Positions 14,804 to 22,181 of a stretch of DNA of 28,083 bases are shown here, one piece after another. The DNA is from JBAXLO01 sp037134755 (GTDB taxonomy: Bacteria > Bacteroidota > Bacteroidia > Bacteroidales > JACABE01). Each line of letters begins with the position of its first letter. The stretch's first letter is position 1. Made by a program: the position numbers and the translations under genes. The stretch spans positions 1 through 28,083 of the forward strand of contig JBAXLO010000038.1 in assembly GCA_037134755.1 (NCBI GenBank). Direction: 5' to 3'. Below the pieces are notes generated by a model, which worked only from the letters and a program-made list of their open reading frames with translations, had not been told where the DNA came from and searched no databases.

Positions 14804-16579
14804 ATGAGAACAAATCAATTTTTAAATAAGATCATAAGATGGAGGGTAAAGAACATATCCAACCAACGCTTTATATTAATATTAAGTGTTGTAGTGGGGG
14901 TGTTGAGCGGACTTGCTGCTGTTATTCTTAAGAATGCTGCTTACTACACTCACTTATTTGTTACTAATAACTTTGATTTCGAGAATAAGAATTATCTTTA
15001 CCTCATCTTCCCGATAATAGGGATTACTTTAACTGTTATTTTTGTCCGCTATTTTGTTAAAGATAATATAAGTCATGGTGTATCAAAGGTGCTTTTTGCT
15101 ATCTCGAAGAATGGGGGTAAGATTAAAAGGCATAATAATTACTCCTCGGTTATTGCCAGTACGCTTACTGTTTCTTTTGGAGGTTCTGTAGGGTTGGAGG
15201 CACCAATTGTTTTAACCGGAAGTTCTATAGGTTCTACACTTGGTCAGCTTTTTCGCTTGAATTATAAAACCATTACCCTTTTAATTGGTTGTGGCACTGC
15301 TGCAGGTATTGCAGGTATCTTCAAAGCTCCTGTTGCAGGTATTCTTTTTGTAATTGAAGTCTTGATGCTCGATCTTACCATGAATATTTTGCTACCGGTT
15401 ATGCTCTCTGCTATCACGGCATCTCTTGTTTCTTATTACTTTATGGGCAATGGTGTTTTGTTTTCTTTCAATGTTACTAACCATTTTTACCTTTCTAAAG
15501 TCCCTTATTTCATCTTTCTTGGTATTACTGCCGGCTTTGTTTCCTTATATTTTACACGCTTTACCATGTGGATAGAGAAGCTTTTTAAGAAGGTTGAGGA
15601 CTTTAGATTAAAGATAATAATTGGAGGAGTGATAGTAGGAAGTCTCATCTTTATCTTTCCCTCTTTATATGGTGAAGGTTATGACGCTCTTAAGATGATA
15701 TTAAATGGAAAAGGAGATGTAGTTTTTCATAGTGGGATCTTAGATTTTACAAAAAACCATAACTTATTTCTTGTACTGATTCCTTTATTGATTCTATTTG
15801 TAAAGATAATTGCAATGGCTTCGACCAATGGCGCCGGTGGTATAGGTGGAGTTTTTGCACCATCGTTGTTTATTGGTGGAGTTACAGGCTATTTAGTAGT
15901 TAAACTTTTAAATTTAATTGGGATTACTAATGTATCCGAAAGCAACTTTGCTTTAGTTGGTATGGCGGGTGTTATGGCAGGAGTAATGCACTCACCTTTG
16001 ACGGCTATTTTTCTTATTGCTGAGATTACGGGTGGCTATGAGTTGCTTCCTCCTTTAATTATCACTTCCGTGATCTCTTATTTGACTATCCATCACTTTG
16101 AACCTCATTCTATTTATTCAAAACGATTAGCCGAACGTGGCGAACTTATGACGCATCATAAAGATAAAGCTGTTTTATCTTTGATGAAAATAAACAAACT
16201 CATCGAAACCAACTTCTCACCTATATTATTGGATGCCACACTTGGCGATCTGGTTAAAAGTATTGCTACTTGCACACGTAATGTTTTCCCTGTATTGAAT
16301 GAGGATAACTATTTTATGGGTGTAGTTGTTATGGATGATATCCGTAAGATTATGTTTGATGTTGACAAATACGAAACTACCTTTGTTAGAGACCTGATGA
16401 TAAGTCCTGAGATGAATGTTGACTACGACGACACTATGGAAACTATAGTACATAAGTTTAATAAGACGGGCAATTACAATCTTCCCGTATTGAAAGAAGG
16501 CAAGTATATGGGCTTTGTATCTAGAGCTAATATCTTTTCTGCTTATCGCAAAATGAATCAAGACTTTTCGGAAGACTAA
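14804..16579 (+). CDS. ClC-family chloride channel with C-terminal CBS pair
   Basis: 591 aa integral membrane protein moving chloride or a related anion. Motifs: HGVSKV at 91-96 in place of the usual GSGIP, GSVGLEAP at 127-134 with the gating glutamate E132, FKAPVAGILFVIEV at 173-186, GGVFAPSLFIGG at 348-359, and the pore tyrosine region SIYSKRLAE near 436. Two CBS domains fill about 450-585 and may sense adenine nucleotides. The proton glutamate of CLC-ec1 (E203) falls on V186, as in animal ClC channels, so passive conduction is more likely than proton antiport. It is a single gene, divergent from xth. Confidence 0.93.
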   Translation: MRTNQFLNKIIRWRVKNISNQRFILILSVVVGVLSGLAAVILKNAAYYTHLFVTNNFDFENKNYLYLIFPIIGITLTVIFVRYFVKDNISHGVSKVLFAISKNGGKIKRHNNYSSVIASTLTVSFGGSVGLEAPIVLTGSSIGSTLGQLFRLNYKTITLLIGCGTAAGIAGIFKAPVAGILFVIEVLMLDLTMNILLPVMLSAITASLVSYYFMGNGVLFSFNVTNHFYLSKVPYFIFLGITAGFVSLYFTRFTMWIEKLFKKVEDFRLKIIIGGVIVGSLIFIFPSLYGEGYDALKMILNGKGDVVFHSGILDFTKNHNLFLVLIPLLILFVKIIAMASTNGAGGIGGVFAPSLFIGGVTGYLVVKLLNLIGITNVSESNFALVGMAGVMAGVMHSPLTAIFLIAEITGGYELLPPLIITSVISYLTIHHFEPHSIYSKRLAERGELMTHHKDKAVLSLMKINKLIETNFSPILLDATLGDLVKSIATCTRNVFPVLNEDNYFMGVVVMDDIRKIMFDVDKYETTFVRDLMISPEMNVDYDDTMETIVHKFNKTGNYNLPVLKEGKYMGFVSRANIFSAYRKMNQDFSED

Positions 16580-16764
16580 GCATCCGATCTTAAACCAATG
16601 ATAACGGCTTTAGTGTTTACTTACAACAATACTAGAGACCTCGAATTACTATCTAACCTATATCTTCTTTTGGGATCAATTTCTCTTTTCGTGTCTTCAT
16701 CTTTCTGGTGATGAAGAAGAGAAAGTGCAGGTTTTCAGGAGAAAGCTCAAATAACGTTGAACAT

Positions 16765-17037
16765 GACTCACGGTCTTACCTGAGTGGCTCACGGTTCACC
16801 CTGCACGACTCACCGTCCACCCTGAGCGACTCACCGTCCACCCTGAGTGACTCACCGTCCACCCTGAGTGATGCACGGTCTTCCCTGAGTGGCTCACTGT
16901 CCACCCTGCATCACTCACCGTCCACCCTGAATGACTCACCGTCCACCCTGAATGACTCACCGTCCACCCTGAGCGATGCACGGTTCACCCTGAGTGCCTC
17001 ACGGTCTTCCAAGAGTGCCTCACGGTCTTCCATAGGT
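16765..17037. repeat. 21-bp tandem array 3 (13 units, GC-rich)
   Basis: Units begin every 21 bases from 16765 to 17017. The consensus contains GACTCACCGTCCACCCTGAG, with variants such as GGCTCACGGTCTTCCCTGAG. At each junction, TGAGTGACTCA gives a dyad with 5-bp arms around one base. A typical unit is about 60 percent G+C, far above the flanks. Units are contiguous and differ only by substitutions. A faded copy at 17038-17058 and a possible one before 16765 mark decayed edges. Confidence 0.92.
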
Positions 17038-17201
17038 ATCTTTCGATCTTATTTGAGCTCTTTCGAGTTGACGAAAAATGGTAATCATTGGCGTATCAAT
17101 AGCTTCCCCGAAAGGGGCAAAACAAATAGTAATAAAAAGAGGGAGGTAATTTGGAACCTCGAATCTATTCGGCGAGCTAGGCTAGGCATGACGACTGAAT
17201 T

Positions 17202-17239
17202 AAAAAAGAGCGGCTACCAAATTAATGGCAGCCGCTTTT
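17202..17239. terminator. Bidirectional intrinsic terminator
   Basis: GCGGCTACCA at 17210-17219 pairs with TGGCAGCCGC at 17226-17235 apart from one A-C mismatch, with a six-base loop. It is bordered by A6 on the left and T4 on the right, so it gives a T tract on both strands. It lies 53 bp past the end of the DUF4159 gene and serves it best. Confidence 0.8.
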
Positions 17240-17291
17240 GTAAGCCCTTTAAATAATTAATGCAAGGTAAGTATTGTGAGTTCTTCTTTAT

Positions 17292-17942
17292 TTATTGATT
17301 AAAAACGTATCTTATAATATTAGCACCCATGCGCAAAGCCTGTGTTCTTTTAGCCTCCGAATCTTTGTGCACATCCTGATCCTCCCAACCATCACCCAGA
17401 TCGGTTTCGTAAGAATAGTAAACTATTAATCTGCCTTTATAAATCAAACCGAAACCTTGTGGACGTTTGCCATCATGTTCATGGATCTTAGGCAAACCAT
17501 TAGGGAAGTCGTATTTCTGATGAAAGATTGGATGCGTAAAAGGCAATTCAACCAAATCAAGTTCAGGGAATACCTTCTTTAATTGAGGACGGATAAACTT
17601 ATCCATACCATAATTGTCGTCGATATGCAAAAAACCTCCCCCAATAAGATAGGTACGAAGGTTTTCTATTTCTCTATCAGAGAAAACAACATTGCCATGC
17701 CCGGTCATGTGCATAAATGGATAGTTAAATATTTCGGCACTACCTACGTCAACAGTAGCATATTCCGGATTAATGTTTGTGTTGATATTATCGTTGCAAA
17801 ACTTAATAAGATTGGTCAGCGATGTGGGGTTGGCATACCAATCGCCGCCACCGTTGTACTTGAGCAATGCCACCTGAAACGAAGGGGTGTTGAAGGACGT
17901 GAGCAGTATAAATAGGGATGCAATAAGCAGTATCTTTTTCAT
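17292..17942 (-). CDS. DUF4159 domain protein, exported
   Basis: 216 aa from the start chosen here. MKKILLIASLFILLTS is a clear signal peptide. The frame opens 7 codons earlier (17963), but that start overlaps rsmE and puts polar residues before the signal, so 17942 is better. The mature part matches DUF4159: QVALLKYNGGGDWYANPTSL, FMHMTGHG, LRTYLIGGGFLHIDDNYG, and a late YSYETDLGDGWED. The fold is related to class I glutamine amidotransferase-like domains and the function is unknown. Its start lies 13 bp after the rsmE stop, so the two are likely cotranscribed. Confidence 0.85.
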   Translation of the reverse strand: MKKILLIASLFILLTSFNTPSFQVALLKYNGGGDWYANPTSLTNLIKFCNDNINTNINPEYATVDVGSAEIFNYPFMHMTGHGNVVFSDREIENLRTYLIGGGFLHIDDNYGMDKFIRPQLKKVFPELDLVELPFTHPIFHQKYDFPNGLPKIHEHDGKRPQGFGLIYKGRLIVYYSYETDLGDGWEDQDVHKDSEAKRTQALRMGANIIRYVFNQ

Positions 17943-17955
17943 TGTCTGATTTAAT

Positions 17956-18669
17956 TTATTCATTTATTAGATTAATAGTATGACATGCCGCCAATGCAGC
18001 AGTCTCGGTTCTTAAACGTGAATTTCCCAAAGTTATTAGCTTAAACCCATTTTCGATTGCAAGGCTGATTTCATGTTTACTAAAGTCGCCTTCAGGACCA
18101 ATTAATATCAAAGCGTCTTCGCCTCTTTTGTAATTATCTTTTAGGGAAATGCGCTTACTTACATCGTCATGGCAATAGGCTAAATATTTCTTCCCTGTAA
18201 AGGTATTGTATTTCTTTATCAATTCTTTGAACTTTAAAGCTCCATGTATAACAGGATGATATGCTTTGATGGATTGCTTTACGGCCGAAGTAACTATCTT
18301 GTTCAATCTATCAGTTTTAATAACCATTCTTTCGGAGTGGTCGCACAAAAGGAAGGTAAATTCATCAATCCCCATCTCTGTTGCTTTCTCGATAAACCAT
18401 TCAACCCGTGCAATGTTTTTGGTGGGAGCCATTGCTATGTGTAGGTTAAAGTTTCGCTTTTCGAATTCATTTATAGTTTCCCTAATCTCTACAACACAAG
18501 CCTTAGGGTTATTGTCAATCAAAACAGCTTTAAATAAACTACCTTTACCATCAGTCAAATGAATTTCGTCCCCCATTTTAAGCCTGAACACAACCACACA
18601 ATGCGCCGATTCTTCTTTGCTAAGTGTATAGGTGCTTGAATTAATCTCCGGTGTGTAAAATAAATTCAT
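17956..18669 (-). CDS. rsmE: 16S rRNA (uracil-1498-N3)-methyltransferase
   Basis: 237 aa. It methylates U1498 of 16S rRNA using S-adenosylmethionine. The N-terminal PUA-like part has SAHCVVVFRLKMGDEIHLTDG near 22-42. The C-terminal SPOUT knot has IGPEGDFSKHEI near 190 and LGNSRLRTETAALAA near 213-227, the SAM-binding knot of this family. Length and motifs are normal. It is followed closely by the DUF4159 gene and preceded by cdd with a 36-bp gap, all on the minus strand. Confidence 0.95.
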   Translation of the reverse strand: MNLFYTPEINSSTYTLSKEESAHCVVVFRLKMGDEIHLTDGKGSLFKAVLIDNNPKACVVEIRETINEFEKRNFNLHIAMAPTKNIARVEWFIEKATEMGIDEFTFLLCDHSERMVIKTDRLNKIVTSAVKQSIKAYHPVIHGALKFKELIKKYNTFTGKKYLAYCHDDVSKRISLKDNYKRGEDALILIGPEGDFSKHEISLAIENGFKLITLGNSRLRTETAALAACHTINLINE

Positions 18670-18705
18670 GATTTATGTTATTTATACTTATCTAAACAAA
18701 CATTT

Positions 18706-19191
18706 TTATTTTAAGTTGTCGGCAGTAAAAACAAAAGGGAGCAAATTGTCAATACCATTGATAACCCATATCTTCCCTTTAGCACCTCTTAGAATAATTT
18801 TAATACTTTTCTTTTGTCGATGCTCATACTCAGCCACCACCTGCCTACACGAACCACAAGGAGAAATAGGAGAAGCTATCTCAAATTTATCTGAATGGAC
18901 AGTAATAGCAATCGTTAACATGCTAGCATTGGGATATTGCGAACCGGCAGCAAACATAGCAACTCTTTCAGCACATAAACCTGAGGGATAAGCAGCATTT
19001 TCCTGATTGCTTCCACAAACAATTTCGCCATTATCCAACAAAATTGCAGCACCAACGTAGAACTCCGAATAAGGAGCATAAGCATTTTGAGTATTTAACA
19101 AAGCTAAAGCTAATAATGAACGATCCTCTTCAGATAGTTGCTCAAGAGTATCAAACTCTTCATAAGTAATTTTTAATACCTTTTCTGTCAT
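18706..19191 (-). CDS. cdd: Cytidine deaminase
   Basis: 161 aa. It hydrolyses cytidine and deoxycytidine to uridine and deoxyuridine for pyrimidine salvage, in the cytosol as a homotetramer. Substrate and zinc residues are visible: NQENAAYPSGLCAERVAMF with zinc Cys and the proton-shuttle Glu, and SPCGSCRQVVAEYE with the other two zinc cysteines. It has the short tetrameric layout with an N-terminal extension of about 20 residues. It is upstream of rsmE on the same strand. A minus-strand TAATTTTG at 19218-19225 may be its -7 element. Confidence 0.95.
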   Translation of the reverse strand: MTEKVLKITYEEFDTLEQLSEEDRSLLALALLNTQNAYAPYSEFYVGAAILLDNGEIVCGSNQENAAYPSGLCAERVAMFAAGSQYPNASMLTIAITVHSDKFEIASPISPCGSCRQVVAEYEHRQKKSIKIILRGAKGKIWVINGIDNLLPFVFTADNLK

Positions 19192-19305
19192 GTGTTTAAA
19201 ATATTAGATATTTGTTTCAAAATTACTAATAATAATTGAGATTAGACATCTTATTAGATAATAATAATAGTTAAAAACGAAATAAGGTGAAAAGATGTAG
19301 ATATT

Positions 19306-20175
19306 TTAAAGAAACGCTCCGATAGTTAATAGGAGCATAAAAAGAAACATAAAGAGATTGATAGTGATAAATGCCTTTTTAAAGTTGATTTCGTATTGCA
19401 TATTAAATGTCAGACGGGTAAATGTTATCACCAGCCAAATATTAAGTATTAATAAAGCAATAAAATAAGGTATGGATGTTATGATGCGAAACAAAGGGAA
19501 CATCAATGTAGTAACAGATGTTGCGATTATCCAAACAAAGATTATTAACTTAAGATTTTCTTTTTGGATTACTTTATAAATAGAAGGATAACCTGCTGTT
19601 TCGTATTCTTTAGAGTACTTTATTAATAATAACCAGAAATGAGGAACCTGCCATATAAAAAGAAAGAATCCTATAATGATTATCTTAGCATCGAAGATAT
19701 ATCCACCCGCGGCAGTCCATCCGATTAAAGCAGGGACAGCTCCTGTTAATGAGCCAGGAACAACTGCAAAAGCTGTGACTCTTTTAAGGAAAGTATAAAG
19801 GAGATTATACCATATTATATTAAATAAGCCTAATAAAGCAGGGATAATCCCAAAGAAAAGATATAAAAGAGAAACACCTGCAAGTATAAATAAAAGAGAT
19901 ACTAATAATGCATTAAGTGGTGATATTTTGCCTGAAGGGATAGGACGATGTTTAGTCCTATCCATCAAAGCATCAAAATTTCTTTCCTGATATTCGTTTA
20001 AAGCACTTGCTCCTCCTGCAAGTATAAATACACTAAGAACCAACGCTACAATATCAAAACTAAAACTACCTGTATAAATAAGGTAGCCAATAACAGTTGT
20101 AAAAGTAACTGCTAACGACACCTTATATTTAATTAAAGCAGGTATAGATTTTAGTATTGATATTAGATGTTTCAA
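19306..20175 (-). CDS. ctaB: Haem O synthase (protohaem IX farnesyltransferase)
   Basis: 289 aa UbiA-type prenyltransferase with about eight or nine membrane segments. It adds a farnesyl group to protohaem, giving haem O, the precursor of haem A for the oxidase encoded upstream. The first prenyl-diphosphate motif is NEYQERNFDALMDRTKHRP at about 61-79, and the second region has GYPSIYKV near 196. The last gene of the respiratory operon, it is separated from coxB by a REP hairpin. No haem A synthase gene (ctaA) lies in this window, so that step is encoded elsewhere or absent. Confidence 0.93.
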   Translation of the reverse strand: MKHLISILKSIPALIKYKVSLAVTFTTVIGYLIYTGSFSFDIVALVLSVFILAGGASALNEYQERNFDALMDRTKHRPIPSGKISPLNALLVSLLFILAGVSLLYLFFGIIPALLGLFNIIWYNLLYTFLKRVTAFAVVPGSLTGAVPALIGWTAAGGYIFDAKIIIIGFFLFIWQVPHFWLLLIKYSKEYETAGYPSIYKVIQKENLKLIIFVWIIATSVTTLMFPLFRIITSIPYFIALLILNIWLVITFTRLTFNMQYEINFKKAFITINLFMFLFMLLLTIGAFL

Positions 20176-20227
20176 TTGATTAAGTATTGTGTTTAATAAA
20201 ATTTCTGACCCTGTATAAGGAACATGT

Positions 20228-20309
20228 CGTCATTGCGAGGAGGAACGACGAAGCAATCTATTTTATAACTTTGATTGAGATTGCTTCGTCGTTCCTCCTC
20301 GCAATGACG
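20228..20309. repeat. Intact REP-like hairpin between coxB and ctaB
   Basis: Two perfectly complementary 32-base arms (20228-20259 and 20278-20309) surround an 18-base loop. The outer end is CGTCATTGCGAGG and the inner end AAGCAATCT. Similar words are common in dispersed palindromes of many bacteria, so I read it as a mobile REP or MITE-like element. It sits in the intergenic space of the operon and would form a strong mRNA stem. Confidence 0.85.
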
Positions 20310-20321
20310 TTGGGTTCTATA

Positions 20322-21239
20322 TTATTTTAATGTCTTAAGATATTCAACTACTTTAGGCAAATCTTTTTCGCGGATTAAACCTTTATAAGATTTCATTACA
20401 CCCTGAGGATAACCTATCACAACATCTTTGTTAGGATCTATAATAGAAGTTTGTATGTAGAGACTATCGGCAGTAATATTACGAGTAACTCCATCAGTCA
20501 TTACATCATGTTTAGAGCCATATAATCCTTTAAAAGTTGGACCAACAATCTTTCTGCCATCAGTTGAGTGGCATGAGAAACATCCATTCTTTTCGAGAAT
20601 CTTAAAGCCTTCATTATTATCATCAGCTTTTTTAACAGGGAGTGCAGCCACCCATTTGTCAAACTCTTCCTGAGGAACTATCCTAACCAAAGCCATCATA
20701 TAAGAATGACTAAGACCGCAATAAGCCGAACAAAACAAGTCGAAGTTTCCAAGATTCTTAGGTTCGAACCAAGTATAGTTGTTTTTACCTGGAACAACAT
20801 CTTCTTTAACTCTAAAGTCGGGAATAGAGAAACCATGAATAACATCTTTAGATACTAAAGCCATTCTTACAGCTTTGTTAATAGGCAATAATAAAGTGTC
20901 AGATTGTTTTTGCCCCGGATATTCGAAAGTCCATTTCCACATACGAGCAATAGCTTTTACCTGCATGGCATCTTTTGGAGCACGACGCATTGGCAAGAAG
21001 CCTTCCCAACCAAAATAAAACATAACTAAAACCAAAATGATAGGAATGGTAGTCCATATTGCCTCGAGAACAGAACTATCTTTAATCTGCACAGCTTTAG
21101 CATGTCTTTTTTTATTATACTTAATGACAAAAACAATCATTATAGTAGTTAACATAATGAGAAAAAAGATAGCTACTCCAAAAATTAAGAAGAAAGCTTT
21201 ATCAACACCATGTACAAAATTTGAATTGTTTGCAAACAT
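20322..21239 (-). CDS. coxB: Cytochrome c oxidase subunit II with fused cytochrome c (caa3 type)
   Basis: 305 aa. Two N-terminal membrane helices (about 15-40 and 57-78) anchor a periplasmic cupredoxin domain. CuA ligands are H135, C170, C174, H178 and M181 in FCSAYCGLSHSYM. A C-terminal cytochrome c domain has haem motif CFSCH at 220-224 and a late Met-containing YPQGVMKSY as the likely axial ligand. The fused haem makes it caa3-like, accepting electrons directly from a membrane partner such as the cytochrome c encoded upstream. It lies 11 bp after subunit IV. Confidence 0.96.
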   Translation of the reverse strand: MFANNSNFVHGVDKAFFLIFGVAIFFLIMLTTIMIVFVIKYNKKRHAKAVQIKDSSVLEAIWTTIPIILVLVMFYFGWEGFLPMRRAPKDAMQVKAIARMWKWTFEYPGQKQSDTLLLPINKAVRMALVSKDVIHGFSIPDFRVKEDVVPGKNNYTWFEPKNLGNFDLFCSAYCGLSHSYMMALVRIVPQEEFDKWVAALPVKKADDNNEGFKILEKNGCFSCHSTDGRKIVGPTFKGLYGSKHDVMTDGVTRNITADSLYIQTSIIDPNKDVVIGYPQGVMKSYKGLIREKDLPKVVEYLKTLK

Positions 21240-21250
21240 AATAATGAGTT

Positions 21251-21535
21251 TTATCTGAATGAATAATCAATAAACGTAATAAGGACAATGACTATGAAGA
21301 GTACAAAAACCATACTCACAAGTATTCGAAGTAATAAACTTTCGTACTTTAAGTGCATGAAGTAGGAGAGTACAAAATAACTTTTAAAACCTGCTATTAA
21401 TAATGCAATTGTAACTGTAAAAGCACCGAGATTAAAACCTGTTACCGAAATGGTGAGGAATGTGCAAAATAAAAGCACAAATAATACCCTTACCAATACT
21501 TTATATTCAGTAATATGTGAACCGTTGTTATCCAT
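21251..21535 (-). CDS. Cytochrome c oxidase subunit IV family protein
   Basis: 94 aa with three predicted membrane helices (about 10-30, 35-58 and 68-90). YFVLSYFMHLKYE in the middle is typical of the small fourth subunit of bacterial oxidases. It has no redox centre and probably stabilises the complex. It sits between subunits III and II with gaps of 16 and 11 bp. Confidence 0.88.
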   Translation of the reverse strand: MDNNGSHITEYKVLVRVLFVLLFCTFLTISVTGFNLGAFTVTIALLIAGFKSYFVLSYFMHLKYESLLLRILVSMVFVLFIVIVLITFIDYSFR

Positions 21536-21551
21536 GTTTATGATTATTAAG

Positions 21552-22169
21552 TTAAGAAATTAAATACATTAGAGGGAATAAGAATATCCAGATTAAGTCA
21601 ACTAAATGCCAGTATAAAGCACCGTTTTCTAAGAATACAAATCTGTCATTTGTAATGCTTCCTTTACTAACTTTTACATAACAAATAATAAGAAGTATCA
21701 TACCAACAATAATATGAAGAGCATGTAAGCCTGTCATAAAGAAGTATAAACTAAAGTATAAATGATGACCTCTTTCTAGAAATTGCATTAAATCGGAACC
21801 GGGATATAAACCATGTTCAAACTTATGACCCCATTCAAAATACTTATTAATTAAGAATACTAAAGCCATTAAAACAGTAACACTAATGAGTCTTAAGGTA
21901 AGTTTCTTATTCTTCTTTTGAATAGCAGTAATAGCCATAGCAATAGTCATACTACTAAATAAAAGTACAACTGTATTAATAACGCCTATAGTTACACTTA
22001 ACTCCATACTACTTTCGTGGAAGTTAGCAGGATACTGCATTCTAAAAATTGAATAAACTAAGAATAAACCTCCAAATAAAAGAAGTTCAGTAAAAATAAA
22101 GAGCCACATTCCTAATTTGGAAGCTTCATCGTCTCTATGCTCTTCAACATGTGTATTATGTTCGCTCAT
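21552..22169 (-). CDS. coxC: Cytochrome c oxidase subunit III
   Basis: 205 aa with five predicted membrane helices, the short bacterial form. Family features: KLGMWLFIFTELLLFGG near 18-34, FLERGHHLYFSLYFFMTGLHALHIIVGM near 129-156, and WHLVDLIWIFLFPLMYL at the end. It has no metal centre; it supports proton uptake and stability of subunit I. The start lies 12 bp after the coxA stop. Confidence 0.95.
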   Translation of the reverse strand: MSEHNTHVEEHRDDEASKLGMWLFIFTELLLFGGLFLVYSIFRMQYPANFHESSMELSVTIGVINTVVLLFSSMTIAMAITAIQKKNKKLTLRLISVTVLMALVFLINKYFEWGHKFEHGLYPGSDLMQFLERGHHLYFSLYFFMTGLHALHIIVGMILLIICYVKVSKGSITNDRFVFLENGALYWHLVDLIWIFLFPLMYLIS

Positions 22170-22181
22170 ATTTATTAATTA

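Larger units (their letters stand above)
16580..17291. other. Gene-free region with a GC-rich tandem array
   Basis: About 710 bp between the ClC gene and the convergent DUF4159 gene. An imperfect stem lies near 16680-16726: TTTCTCTT and CTTCATC pair with GATGAAG and AAGAGAAA, with a 7-base bulge. The third 21-bp array fills 16765-17037. A 182-codon open frame spans the array, but it is equally open on the reverse strand and its product is almost pure repeat, so I do not call a gene. Confidence 0.7.

Noticed and set aside
16708..17256. 182-codon open frame across array 3
   Set aside because: Same reason: a DSPSTLS-type repeat from the 21-bp array, open also on the reverse strand, with no promoter or recognisable domain.
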